From the NCBI GenBank assembly GCA_034440575.1, contig JAOTOL010001626.1, positions 896,001-960,000 of the forward strand: a stretch of DNA of 64,000 nucleotides, read 5' to 3'. Made by a program: the position numbers and the translations under genes. Source of the stretch: Imbricaverruca yamaguchii (taxonomy: Eukaryota > Arthropoda > Thecostraca > Neoverrucidae). Each line of letters begins with the position of its first letter. The first letter of the stretch is position 1. The notes beneath the pieces were generated by a model, which worked only from the letters and a program-made list of their open reading frames with translations, was not told the origin of the DNA and made no database searches. Positions 33,481 to 45,405 of this stretch are shown here, piece by piece.

Positions 33481-34851
33481 TGCCATGGGCTAACAACCGA
33501 ATCCAAGGTGCCACAGGGGGCATGTGCATTCCTATGGGGATGCGGTGCCCCTCCAGTGCGCTCGTGTGCGCCAACCCCTCTCCCCTTGCTTTATTTTTTT
33601 AACATCCTCAGTAGAAAAGCCTCCCCCCAGAGACAATGGAGTGCGACGCCTTGACAGGTTCGCAATCAGTAGCACCGATCTGGGGAGATCAAATACAGAC
33701 GAACGCCTCGATATAAATTCATAGAGCTGACGCTGGATCCTGGAGCCAGAGGGGAATGGAACAATGCACTCTCCACGCTGCTTGCTTCGAAGACGTTGAC
33801 ACAGTACCACATGTTTTCCAAAATTGGGCTCCCAAGACGCTGGAAAAGTGCCACCTGTCCACCAAAGCTTGCTCATTTGACCAGATGCCTTTTATACTGG
33901 TCATGGAAATTCATTGACAAGGTCTCCACTGGGAGAGGTATGTTTGGACTAAAAACTTGGGTTATTCCGGGACGGCTGTATCCATCACTATCCATTTGAA
34001 ATGCCTGTCCCAGTTATTTAGTGGACTTTCAGATAAAAATAAATAACTATGGACGATGTTATGCTCTTTCGAATGGTGAATGTATTGTTTTGGCAGCTCG
34101 ATCCCGTTGCCTTGCAATTTGCCTACTCTAGTTACACCAGATGGCAACGAGACTGTTGTCGGGTTAGCCCAGTTCACATCATCAGTTCCGGTAACGTTCG
34201 CCAGTACCGGTAGTGTCAGCCAATCAGCTGGCAAGCTGTACCGGCTTCAATTACGAAAACAACAACGGTATAAAAACATAGTGGCGCCCAGCACCGTCAA
34301 CCATATTGATGGTGCACTCGATGACCTGCGCTTTTCTGGAACAAGGCGAGATCTTCGCCAGACCTGTGAATTATATATATATATATAAAATAGATATTTA
34401 TATGTATATATTTCAAGCTTTTTTGCCGTTTATCTCTGCTACGTTGGTTATCGTATAATCTTCCGTCAGCATACCACTCTGTACGGCTGGATCCACTGCA
34501 AAAATGCACACATAGTATAACCCAAATGCACCTTATATTGCCGTCAACAATTATTCCCAATGTCAAGTAGCCCTTCTAATTTGTTTTTTAGAAAAGCTTC
34601 CATAACTGTGAGAGTCCCTGTTATTGGAAGCCATGCTAATCTCGGTTCTTCAGAAACTAGTATTGCTCAATGATCCAGAAACAATACAATTACACCCCAC
34701 TGTCCCTGCAACCTTTAGCGTACTAACAATGACATTACTTCAGGGGACTATTGTCGCGATGTTATCTTATGCTGGGATCGCATGCACAATGCTGAGAATG
34801 CAGTAATTTCCTCTCAGATAGTGGAACGTGCGAGGTACCAACGGGGCGCGC
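33481..34851. other. Unique intronic sequence
   Basis: Short frames of 60-115 codons with no recognised motif. A short TA run at about 34372-34386. Confidence 0.5.
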
Positions 34852-35040
34852 CCGTACGTGCCAACGGAGCGTGATGTACGTGCCGACGGAGCGCGCCCGT
34901 ACGTGCCAACGGAGCGTGATGTACGTGCCGACGGAGCGTGCCCGTACGTGCCAACGGAGCGTGATGTACGTGCCGACGGAGCGCGCCCGTACGTGCCAAC
35001 GGAGCGTGATGTACGTGCCGACGGAGCGTGCCCGTACGTG
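34852..35040. repeat. 45-bp minisatellite, about 4 copies
   Basis: Units of two half-units, CGTACGTGCCAACGGAGCG and TGTACGTGCCGACGGAGCG. TACGTGCC recurs every 22-23 bp. Confidence 0.93.
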
Positions 35041-35999
35041 CCTGGCCGCGACGCGAAGACATGCACCCATGAGTTCCCAAAGTCCAAACGCCTGGGTGAG
35101 TTTTTGGATCAATATTTTGCTTGCACTAAGTGAGTGCACCATGAAACGCGACTGAAATCCTTGCGCCATCACCTGCGAAACTGGCGCAGAAAGGCGACTC
35201 GATGATTGACATGTTTTATTGCATTTTATTTCATTTTATTTTATTTTATAATTGATTGTTGATTGATTATTTGGGCTTAAGGGCACATCAACTGTTACTG
35301 GTTATGTAGCGCCCATATTTTTTAATTTACTTATTTGTATTTTATAAGAACGTGTAGGTCTGGCTGTCGGTGTTGAACAGTTGCTCGTGACAGGACGCAG
35401 TGGCGGCAGCGCAATGTCGAGCCTTGCTACACTGTTACCTCACTGTAACAGTGATGTAACAGTGTTCGTGTTCGCTTCCATGGCCGTTCGCTTCCATGGG
35501 CGCACTCTCAGGAGCCGGTGACCTTTAGCCTGCCGTCTGATCTCTGGCCAGACCTTTCTCCTTCGGCACTCCGGCTACTCTGATTACACCTCCAGGTACG
35601 CCACTGGCGTGAAGCGTCGGGCATCCGACTATCAACCTGACAGCCTTTATCTATATCTTGAGCCATGCCAGTAACGATGACCGTTACTCGAGTACGCAAG
35701 AACAAGAGCGGGGCGTATCAAGGTGGCTGGGGGCTATGTCGGTCAGTACGACCATTTCATACGTGGTCACGTTATCAAGTGGCATCGCTGAATGGTCTTA
35801 GTTAAGCGCTGCTGTTGTCGCCGTATCACCATGGCAACAATAGCGCAACGAATATGCAGTTGATGTATTATTTGCACTGATTGAAATCTTGATTATCTTG
35901 AATTTTATTATAATAAATTTTATAATCTTGATAATTATTTCCTGGATTTCGTTTTCTTTTAAAGAGTTCATTGCCGTAACCAGTTTTTGGAGATAGCTT
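35041..35999. other. Unique intronic sequence
   Basis: TTTTATTTTATTTTAT run at about 35218-35250. A short CACTGTTAC/GTAACAGTG inverted repeat near 35430-35465. No gene. Confidence 0.5.
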
Positions 36000-36250
36000 C
36001 TAATAGTTGGTGGCAGGACAAGTGTGGCGATGGTTGGTGGCAGGACAAGTGTGGTGATGGTTATTGCAGCATGAGTGCGGTGATGGCTGATGCGGAACGA
36101 GTGTGGCGACGGCTGATGTAGGACGAGTGTGGCGACGGCTGATGTAGGATGAGTATGGTGACGGCTGATGTAGGACGAGTGTGGCGACGGTTGATGTAGG
36201 ACGAGTGTGGCGACGGTTGATGTAGGACGAGTGTGGCAACGGCTGGCGGC
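36000..36250. repeat. 26-bp minisatellite, about 9 copies
   Basis: Units with GATGTAGGACGAGTGTGGCG and ACGGCT. The first copies are diverged (TGGTGGCAGGACAAGTG). Confidence 0.9.
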
Positions 36251-37674
36251 AGGGCAAGTGGTACGTGCAATCTGGTGGTTCGTCTCAGAATGACGGATGT
36301 CCGCCATTGCCTTAACACATCTGCCGGAGTGTAAGCAGTGCATGGGCGAACACTGGACAGGGTTTCGATCAGTCCACTCATGTTTTCGATGCAGAGAGAC
36401 GTATTCCAGTGGTCTCCAGAAAATGTAGAATTTCTGTGTAATTTGTATGTTTTGAAGTCGAGAGAACCTACACATATACTGAATAGGAAAGGAGGAAAGG
36501 AGCGTAGTGAAACTTTTTGTGTTGGTATCTTCAGCGTATCATCAAGGAAAATTGCTTCGAACTGTAATTCATGTTTTGCTTCAAGATCATGTTGATACCG
36601 TCAACAGCAAGCCTTGGCTTTTCTTCATTGAAGAATAGTGCGCTCGTGCGCCAGAAGTAGAAGTAAAGCCTGGGTTTTCGGAGACAATACCTTCTGGAAT
36701 GTCATGGCTGCCAAGACTGCCTTACCAGTTTAGTACAGCAATATATTGGAGAGGTTGCGTCGAAACGAGTGAACCAAAATATATATAGTGTGAGTCCGAG
36801 GAAGATGAAATATATTTTACGTTAACCGGACTAGGATCAGCCGAACGACCTGCACGAAGCACAACAAAAAAACAATTAAGCACACACGAAATTATAAATG
36901 AGAACGGAACTTACTAACACGAATGGAACTAACGAAGTCGGCTGCATCGATTCAATTCAAACAGATCACGATCACCATCAGTATTGATACGGCTGTCTGC
37001 TTGCATGATGTGGATCTGCGGATCATCCCGTTTCCTCCCTTAACCTTGCTGAGAGTGTATAGCCCGGTACCTTCCAGACAAATTCTGCAATCCTTGCCCC
37101 TCTTTTCCTACCAAGGGTGTCACTCACCACTGGGCGCGTCTTTGGCTGTTGTATACCCACCGTTGCCCTTTGGTGCAGCATTACTTCTCTCGTATGCGTG
37201 CCTTCACGATAATAGCCACATTTGGAGTTGTGTAAGATGGATGTGCGGGAAGGGAACTAAATAGATCACTTCGTCAGTAAATAAACGAATAATTATGAAC
37301 CGAGCGCGTGAGTTGTCTACCGACCACAGTTCTAATTCGTGCCACACAAACCCAGTTTTGCTTTTTGTTCATCGCGTAGCCTGCCTGCCCGGACGCCGAG
37401 CAGCACGCGGCGCACCTTTGGTAACATTTGTGACTTCAGTGTGACTTCAACACATTTGTGGATCTCTCAGTGTGACTTCAACATATTTCCACAGCAGTTT
37501 TAGCTAGGTTCACCTCCCTTTGCCCACGTGCGATCAGAACAGTTCGCAAGCCGAACCAGTTCGGAAGCCGAACTTCATTCGACCTTTATCGTCTTTATGC
37601 GACAATTTGGAACAAACGGGGAGATGCACGTGACTGCGTACCAAGTCAGCTATCCTCCCCTCCCTATCAATTTC
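36251..37674. other. Unique AT-richer intronic sequence
   Basis: Only short frames. ATTTGTG/GTGACTTCA is repeated at 37428-37480. No gene recognised. Confidence 0.5.
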
Positions 37675-37722
37675 TCTCTCTCGCTCTCGCTCTCGCTCTC
37701 GCTCTCTTTCTCTTTCTCCTCT
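37675..37722. repeat. TC/CTCTCG microsatellite
   Basis: Repeated CTCTCGCTCTCG. Confidence 0.9.
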
Positions 37723-38144
37723 GGCCTTTGTTTTATTCAGTATCCTGCCTCCGACTGAATGGATCTGAACGCTTGTCTCAACCCTGGTCGCTCCCTCTCT
37801 GCACGTCGTTCCGTGTAATGTCCACTCTCTCCGTGACTCTCCGTCGTACCCAACGCACACATCCTGCCGAGCCGGTGGCCGCTCAATTACGGACACTGAG
37901 CGGGTGGGACGGCCGCCGGCTCTGACTAGTTGGACGTCGTTCAGCGACAATAATGACCCGACACCCGGCCGTACGGTGTAATGGCCGCGGCCTGGGGCGG
38001 GTCGTGACCTCGGTGATCCGTCCGCGTCGGCTGTCACAGTGATCCGTTACCGGGCGATGCCAGCCGCTCGTGATGAGACCATTGTCCGTGTGTCGGCGCT
38101 GGCGCACTTCACCGATCGGCACCGGATTGGTGCACACCAGCGGC
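37723..38144. other. Unique intronic sequence
   Basis: Nothing recognised. Confidence 0.5.
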
Positions 38145-38535
38145 GCACCTGACCGGTACACCTGACCGGTACACCTTACCGGTACACCTGACCGGTACAC
38201 CTCACCGGTACACCTCACCGGTACACCTGACCGGTACACCTCACCGGTACACCTCACCGGTACACCTCACCGGTACACCTGACCGGTACACCTCACCGGT
38301 ACGCCTCACCGGTACACCTGACCGGTACACCTCACCGGTACACCTGACCGGTACACCTCACCGGTACACCTCACCGGTACACCTCACCGGTACACCTCAC
38401 CGGTACACCTCACCGGTACACCTCACCGGTACACCTGACCGGTACACCTGACCGGTACACCTCACCGGTACACCTCACCGGTACACCTCACCGGTACACC
38501 TCACCGGTACACCTCACCGGTACGCCTCACCGACA
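38145..38535. repeat. 13-bp minisatellite, about 30 copies
   Basis: Nearly perfect units CACCGGTACACCT or GACCGGTACACCT. Each contains the palindrome ACCGGT. Only C/G at one position and two CGCCT variants differ. Confidence 0.97.
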
Positions 38536-38631
38536 TACGTCGCCACCCGGGCCAGGCCAGCGCAGCACTGGTCGTCCCCAGACGGGCGCCGACTCCCCGT
38601 TGTGTATTCCAAGCCGTGTGCCGCCGGTGGT

Positions 38632-40500
38632 CAGTGGTGTGGTATGTCAATGTACCACTCCCCAGTGGTGTGGTATGTCAGTGTACCACTCCACAGTGGT
38701 GTGGTATGTCAGTGTACCACTCCCCAGTGGTGTGGTATGCCAGTGTACCACTCCTCAGTGGTGTGGAATGTCAGTGTACCACTCCCCAGTGGTGTGGAAT
38801 GTCAGTGTACCACTCCACAGTGGTGTGGTATGTCAGTGTACCACTCCCTAGTGGTGTGGTATGCCAGTGTACCACTCCCCAGTGGTGTGGTATGTCAGTG
38901 TACCACTCCCCAGTGGTGTGGAATGTCAGTGTACCAATCCACAGTGGTGTGGTATGTCAGTGTACCACTCCCCAGTTGTGTGATATGTCAGTGTACCACT
39001 CCCCAGTGGTGTGGTATGTCAGTGTACCACTCCCCAGTGGTATGGTATGTCAGTGTACCACTGCCCAGTGGTGTGGTATGTCAGTGTACCACTGCCCAGT
39101 GGTGTGGTATGTCAGTGTACCACTCCCCAGTGGTGTGGTATGTCAGTGTACCACTCCCCAGTGTTGTGGTATGTCAGTGTACCACTCCACAGTGGTGTGG
39201 TATGTCAGTGTACCACTCCCCAGTGGTGTGGTATGTCAGTGCACCACTCCCCAGTGGTGTGGTATGTCAGTGTACCACTGCCCAGTGGTGTGGTATGTCA
39301 GTGTACCACTCCACAGTGGTGTGGTATGTCAGTGTACCACTGCCCAGTGGTGTGGTATGTCAGTGTACCACTCCACAGTGGTGTGGTATGTCAGTGTACC
39401 ACTCCACAGTGGTGTGGAATGTCAGTGTACCACTCCACAGTGGTGTGGTATGTCAGTGTACCACTCCCCAGTGGTATGGTATGTCAGTGTACCACTCCCC
39501 AGTGGTGTGGTATGTCAGTGTACCACTGCCCAGTGGTGTGGTATGTCAGTGTACCACTCCCCAGTGGTGTGGTATGTCAGTGTACCACTCCCCAGTGGTG
39601 TGGTATGTCAGTGTACCACTGCCCAGTGGTGTGGTATGTCAGTGTACCACTCCCCAGTGGTGTGGTATGTCAATGTACCACTCCACAGTGGTGTGGAATG
39701 TCAGTGTACCACTCCACAGTGGTGTGTCGCCGGTGGTCAGTGGTGTGGTATGCCAGTGTACCACTCCCCAGTGGTGTGGTATGTCAGTGTACCACTCCCC
39801 AGTGGTGTGGTATGTCAGTGTACCACTCCCCAGTGGTATGGTATGTCAGTGTACCACTGCCCAGTGGTGTGGTATGTCAGTGTACCACTCCCCAGTGGTG
39901 TGGTATGTCAGTGCACCACTCCCCAGTGGTGTGGTATGTCAGTGTACCACTGCCCAGTGGTGTGGTATGTCAGTGTACCACTCCACAGTGGTGTGGAATG
40001 TCAGTGTACCACTCCACAGTGGTGTGGTATGTCAGTGTACCACTCCCCAGTGGTGTGGTATGTCAGTGTACCACTGCCCAGTGGTGTGGTATGTCAGTGT
40101 ACCACTCCCCAGTGGTGTGGTATGTCAGTGTACCACTCCCCAGTGGTGTGGTATGTCAGTGTACCACTCCACAGTGGTGTGGTATGTCAGTGTACCACTG
40201 CCCAGTGGTGTGGTATGTCAGTGTACCACTCCCCAGTGGTGTGGTATGTCAATGTACCACTCCACAGTGGTGTGGAATGTCAGTGTACCACTCCACAGTG
40301 GTGTGTCGCCGGTGGTCAGTGGTGTGGTATGCCAGTGTACCACTCCCCAGTGGTGTGGTATGTCAGTGTACCACTCCCCAGTGGTGTGGTATGTCAGTGT
40401 ACCACTCCACAGTGGTGTGGTATGTCAGTGTACCACTCCCCAGTGGTGTGGTATGCCAGTGTACCACTCCCCAGTGGTGTGTCGCCGGTGGTCAGTAGTG
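38632..40500. repeat. 31-bp minisatellite, about 60 copies, with higher-order units
   Basis: The longest array in the window. Units contain GTGGTGTGGTATGTCAGTG and TACCACTCCCCA. GTGGTA pairs with TACCAC across 8 nt, and CCACT with AGTGG across CCCC. The rare block TCGCCGGTGGTCAGTGG recurs at about 38620, 39727, 40306 and 40482. The 39727-to-40306 spacing (579 bp) marks a large block duplication. The array is open in + frames but has no coding signature. Confidence 0.96.
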
Positions 40501-41556
40501 TGGTATGCCGGTGCACCTCTCCCCAGCCGTGTGGCGTCCACTCCCCGCTGGCTGTGGGGGAATGGTCCGCCGCCCCCCGGGATGTGGGGGAATGTTTCGC
40601 CGCCCCCCCCCACACTCACACAGCCAGGACCGTCACAGCCGGGATTCGACTCGGGGTCGTAGGATCGTGCGTTCGAATCCCCCAGCCGGCGGGATTACCG
40701 AGTCGGCCGGCCGGCGGCTGACTGGCGTGAGAGGCTGGCACCGCGGCCTGGCGATGTGTGGCCCGACACTCAGGTGTGTCGTGCCTGGGGGAGGACGAGG
40801 ACGAGATCAAGGATGAGGATGAGGATGAAGAGAGTGAGGAAGAGGATGATCCAAGGAGAGTGTGTCACCGTCGGCATGGCCGCAGCATCTGTCTGCCACC
40901 ACCCTCGGCCCGGCCGGACGGCACCGTGCACAGGTCTCACGACGGGCACGGATCGCACCCTGTGTGCACGGATCGCACCCTGTGGCGCATCAGGTGTGGA
41001 CCGTGCGCCTCCTCATGCACGCTGCAAGTGTTGCACGGCGCGGTTCAATGGCCGTGGGGAAGCCCGGTGGGACAGACAGCCCAGATGGCGGCAACGACGG
41101 CGGCCATTTTTCTAGGCTAGCCGGGCTCTGCTGGCCTCCGTAGTCCCGTGGGCGGCTATGCGAACATACACGTGGACCTGTCAAACGACCGCTTATGGAT
41201 AAATAGCGTGTCATGATAACGGAGCGTACAACAGCGTACTATCAGAAGTGAACGGAACGTGTGAGAACATACCATCACAAAGGAGCGGAACAAGGCCGCT
41301 ACCAGCCGTGATCTGGTCGTTTCCTATCACTCATTCCAAGAGATATATGCCCATCTATGCCGTCGTGTATGCGATCAGAATGGACAACGAGTTTGGAGCG
41401 CGAAGTGTAGCAAAGTGTGGGTTTGCGACCGACACCAGAGCTGTGGTGGTCCTCACGTCGGGCCGACCGATGGGAAGGAGTTACACTCTGTCGTCTGAGA
41501 ATAACCATAGCCACACAGAGCTATTTTCTGTCCGGAGATAACCGAGCTCTATGCTT
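40501..41556. other. Intron 3, last part; weak tRNA-like box
   Basis: GCGTTCGAATCC at about 40669-40680 is one base off a B box in a tRNA-like context, with no A box. GGATCGCACCCTGTG is repeated near 40950 and 40970. A short acidic frame (40758-41120) has no recognised domain. Confidence 0.4.
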
Positions 41557-41649
41557 GTGTCCTCTTCAGCTGCCCACAGTGCGGTGTTCTGACTGTGTCC
41601 TCCTCAGCTGCCCACAGTGCTGTGTTCTGACTGTTGGTGTCCTCTTCAG
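41557..41649 (+). promoter_or_regulatory. Three tandem splice acceptors before exon 4
   Basis: TGTCCTCTTCAGCTGCCCAC occurs three times with small changes. The AG ends fall at 41569, 41607 and 41649, with 38- and 42-bp spacing. Each copy carries the pyrimidine tract, the AG and the first codons of exon 4. The third gives the family-like protein. The second would add LPTVLCSDCWCPLQ in frame. The first shifts frame into a stop. Confidence 0.9.
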
Positions 41650-41777
41650 CTGCCCACGGTGCGAGCACTGATTCTGGAGGAGTCGCTGTGTCACCTGGTG
41701 AAGCCTGGAGAGAAGACAAAGCGTCTGCCGGTGCGGGAGATTCTCGACCACGTGGCGCCGGAGCTGCAGTCCAGCTG
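41650..41777 (+). CDS. SIPA1L: SIPA1-like RapGAP, coding exon 4
   Basis: 128 bp. Reads LPTVRALILEESL, then KRLPVREILDHVAPELQSS, continuing exon 3 as RSSE|LPTVRALILEE, parallel to family RTSE-L-x-TLRG-x-LE. The LP-x-(R/K)E-(I/V)L-(D/E)HV-x-PEL block is characteristic of SIPA1L RapGAPs. Donor GTGAGT at 41778 (phase 2). The split codon makes Cys on joining exon 5, giving CLRLA as in the family. The CCAGA-type repeat starts nine bases into the intron. Confidence 0.9.
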
Positions 41778-41785
41778 GTGAGTGC

Positions 41786-42785
41786 CGACCAGACCAGACC
41801 AGACCAGACCAGACCAGGCTAGGCTAGGCTAGACCAGACCAGGCTAGGCTAGGCCAGGCCAGACCAGGCCAGACCAGACCAGACCAGGCGAGGACAGGCC
41901 AGGCCAGACCAGACCAGACCAGACCAGACCAGACCAGGCTAGGCCAGACCAGGCCAGACCAGACCAGGCGAGGACAGGCCAGGCCAAACCAAGACAGACC
42001 AGGCCAGGCCAGATCAGGCCAGGCCAGACCAGGCCAGACCAGGCCAGGCCAGACCAGGCCAGACCAGGCCAGACCAGGCCAGACCAGGCCAGACCAGGCC
42101 AGACCAGGCCAGACCAGACCAGGCCAGACCAGGCCAGACCAGGCCAGGCCAGACCAGGCCAGACCAGGCCAGACCAGGCCAGACCAGGCCAGACCAGGCC
42201 AGACCAGGCCAGACCAGGCCAGACCAGGCCAGACCAGGCCAGACCAGGCCAGACCAGGCCAGACCAGGCCAGGCCAGGTCAGGTCAGGTCAGGTCAGGTC
42301 AGGTCAGGTCAGGTCAGACCAGGCCTGGCCAGACCATACCAGACCAGACCAGACCAGACCAGGCTAGGCCAGACCAGGCCAGGCCAGGCCAGGCCAGACC
42401 AGGCCAGGCCAGACCAGACCAGGCCAGACCAGACCAGGCGAGGACAGGCCAGGCCAAACCAAGACAGACCAGGCCAGACCAAGACAGACCAGGCCAGACC
42501 AGACCAGGCCAGGCCAGATCAGACCAAACCAGATCAGGCCAGACCAGGCCAGACCAGACCAGGTCAGGTCAGGTCAGGTCAGACCAGGCCAGACCAGACC
42601 AGACCAGACCAGACTAGGCCCGACCAGGCCAGGCCATACCAGACCAGACCAGACCAGACCGGACCAGGCCATGCGAAGACAGACCAGGCCAGATTAGACC
42701 AGACCAGGCCAAGACAAGCCATACCATACCATACCAGGCCAGACCAGACCAGACCAGACCAGACCAGGCCAAACGAGGCCACTGG
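41786..42785. repeat. Pentameric CCAGA/CCAGG satellite-like tract, about 1 kb
   Basis: Runs of CCAGA and CCAGG, mostly alternating, with CTAGG, AAGACA and two AGGTC runs (about 42278-42316 and 42562-42582). It begins at the donor of exon 4. Confidence 0.95.
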
Positions 42786-42831
42786 CTGCTTGTTAGTCTC
42801 AGCCGCAGCCGGGCGGCTGGGAGGATGCACA

Positions 42832-43680
42832 CCGTGGAGGCTGAACCCGAGCTGGGGGTGCGTGTGGAGGTTGAACCCGAGCTGGGGGTGCGTGTGGAGG
42901 CTGAACCCGAGCTGGGGGTGCGTGTGGAGGCTGAACCCGAGCTGGGGGTGCGTGTGGAGGCTGAGCCCGAGCTGGGGGTGCGTGTGAAGGCTGATCCCGA
43001 GCTGGGGGTGCGTGTGAAGGCTGAGCCCGAGCTGGGGGTGCGTGTGAAGGCTGAGCCCGAGCTGGGGGTGCGTGTGAAGGCTAATCCCGAGCTGGGGGTG
43101 CGTGTGGAGGCTGAACCCGAGCTGGGGGTGCGTGTGGAGGCTGAGCCCGAGCTGGGGGTGCGTGTGGAGGCTGAGACCAAGCTGGGGGTGCGTGTGAAGG
43201 CTAATCCCGAGCTGGGGGTGCGTGTGGAGGCTGAACCCGAGCTGGGGGTGCGTGTGGAGGCTGAGCCCGAGCTGGGGGTGCGTGTGGAGGCTGAGCCCGA
43301 GCTGGGGGTGCGTGGAGGCTGAGCCCGAGCTGGGGGTGCGTGTGGAGGCTGAGCCCGAGCTGGGGGTGCGTGTGAAGGCTGATCCCGAGCTGGGGGTGCG
43401 TGTGGAGGCTGAACCCGAGCTGGGGGTGCGTGTGGAGGCTGAGCCCGAGCTGGGGGTGCGTGTGGAGGCTGAGCCCGAGCTGGGGGTGCGTGTGGAGGCT
43501 GAACCCGAGCTGGGGGTGCGTGTGGAGGCTGAGCCCGAGCTGGGGGTGCGTGTGAAGGCTGATCCCGAGCTGGGGGTGCGTGTGGAGGCTGAACCCGAGC
43601 TGGGTGTGCGTGTGGAGGCTGAGCCCGAGCTGGGGGTGCGTGTGGAGGCTGAGCCCGAGCTGGGGGTGCGTGTGGAGGCT
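42832..43680. repeat. 30-bp minisatellite, about 28 copies
   Basis: Units with GAGCTGGGGGTGCGTGTGGA and GGCTGAACCC. Period 30 keeps + frames open as a 10-residue repeat (EAEPELGVRV). One unit lost 2 bp at 43312, which shifts the frame. No start, splice or conservation evidence for coding. Confidence 0.95.
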
Positions 43681-43751
43681 CGGCCGGACCCCGGCCCCAT
43701 GTGTCGGGAGTCCATGGGAACAGTCCGATGTCGGCTAGAGCCCGGCCGCAC

Positions 43752-44290
43752 CAGTTATAAATTATTCATGGAGTAGGGCGGAATGTACCACTCTCCCAAC
43801 ACTGAATGAACATCCCCTCCAACGAATTATCGACATCGTGCTTCTTGATCAGTCTTTATGGTGGCTTCATATTTAATTGGTAACATTATCCCATTGATAG
43901 GCATCATGCCTATGCCTGCCATTTTTGTATCAAGTTCGTGTGCCAGCTAGTACTCACCATTGCGAATCATGGTACACTTACATCTCTAACAGAATTGAGA
44001 ACATCTCTTAGCACAATTTCAGGTAAGAGAACTGACTATGATGTGGTATGTCATAAAATATCAGTTGGTAACCACAGTGATTTTGTTCGTTATCGTTGAA
44101 ATAGTTATCTCTAAGTTAGGTATCTGACCACAAACGAAAAACATACACGTATGAGGACGCTGCTGGATCAAAAGCGTGTTGGAAGAACGTGTTCAGCGAC
44201 ATCGCTTCCCTGGAATATTTCGACATCCTGCTATGTTCGTTTCAGCATCTCACGCCTGACGAAAAACAATTATCTTAACACTGTTGTTAA
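43752..44290 (+). repeat. Dispersed repeat family B, copy 1
   Basis: Shares ordered blocks with 62059-62530: ATAAATTATT, GGCGGAAT.TACCACT, AACACTGAAT, ACACAATTTCAGGTAA or its relative, TTCGACATC and CATCTCACGCCTGACGAAAA. Same strand, about 18 kb apart. Non-coding, class unknown. Confidence 0.8.
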
Positions 44291-44924
44291 CGTGCCACCC
44301 AGATATGAAACCAGCTTCACATCCTGTGTCGATGACAGTACTTTGTACCGTGGCATCAGGACAGAGTACGTTTCGCATTGAAGGCCTTTTATAGTATCTA
44401 ATCAAAATAGTATGCGCTTCAAGCTTTTAAGTTTTTATCAGGCTTCAAGCTTGCAGAATAATACACATGGCGCTTAAGCGGCATTATATATGTCCGTCGT
44501 TGCCTTGGTCATTAGTAAGGTCTAGCAATGTTGCAATCAAGGGCAAGATGACAAGAGGCGTCGGACCAAAAACTTACGACTTGAGCCAGAGCTAGGAAGT
44601 AACAATACTCGCGGCTACACACAGTGATATCATCAATGTCCCGGGCGGGGTGAACGTAACCGAGGCGGTCTCCGCTCCTGTGGCGCCTCTACTATGCATA
44701 TTACTAACGGACGCACCATAGACTGGCACCGTGCCGGGGTAGTCGCTCGGCAGCCTGCCTCGAGCTACTTGGCCGACCCCGCTGACGGCGCAATCTCGCC
44801 GACGACCCGACTCCATGTTCAGCATATTGGCTATTGATCGGCCGATCGGCCGACGAACGTCCGGTCCAGCCGCGGCGCGGAGTGCACCGCCTCCACCGTG
44901 GGCCGTCGCTACCGTCTCGGCGCA
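44291..44924. other. Unique intronic sequence
   Basis: Nothing recognised. Confidence 0.5.
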
Positions 44925-45125
44925 GCAGACTGCCGCTGCGGCCAGCACGCAAAGTGTCCGCTGCTGCTGCGGCCAGCACGCGTAGTATCCATTGCCGCTG
45001 CGGCCAGCACACGGAGTATCCATTGCCGCTGCGGCCAGCACACTGAGTATCCATTGCCACTGCGGCCAGCACGCGAAGTATCCGTTGCCGCTGCGGTCAA
45101 CATGCGGAGTATCCATTGCCGCTGC
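44925..45125. repeat. 31-bp minisatellite, about 6 copies
   Basis: Units with GAGTATCCATTGCCGCTGCG and GCCAGCACACG. Confidence 0.9.
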
Positions 45126-45214
45126 AGCCGTCGGACGTGGGGACCTGGCGATGCCGACACTAGGGTCACCATGGACTGCCGCAGCCGTCCCAGCGCAGTG
45201 GGAGGTGTCGCAGT

Positions 45215-45405
45215 GCGAGCCACTTTCAAGGCACTGCGAGCCACCTCCAGGGCAGTGCGAGGCACCCACAGGGCAGTGCGAGACGCCCTCAGGGCAACGC
45301 GAGGCACCCACAGGGCAGTGCGAGACGCCCTCAGGGCAGCGCGAGGCACCCACAGGGCAGTGCGAGACGCCCTCAGGGCAGCGCGAGGCACCCACAGGGG
45401 CATCT
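45215..45405. repeat. 42-bp minisatellite (two 21-bp halves), about 4 copies
   Basis: Alternating GGGCAGTGCGAGACGCCCTC and GGGCAGCGCGAGGCACCCAC halves. Unrelated in sequence to the 2-4-kb 42-bp array. Confidence 0.9.

Noticed and set aside
40639..40700. tRNA gene on the + strand
   Set aside because: B box has a mismatch and the D-arm region does not fold; at best a remnant.
38602..40721. Cys/Val-rich frames of 500-700 codons
   Set aside because: Three overlapping frames of the 31-bp array, each cycling through the same peptides; period-driven artefact.
40758..41120. Acidic Glu/Asp-rich frame after the 31-bp array
   Set aside because: Low-complexity GAGGAT repeat, no domain, inside intron 3.
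42825..43776. 10-residue repeat protein (EAEPELGVRV)
   Set aside because: Period 30 keeps the frame open, but a 2-bp unit deletion shifts it and it lies inside a spliced intron.
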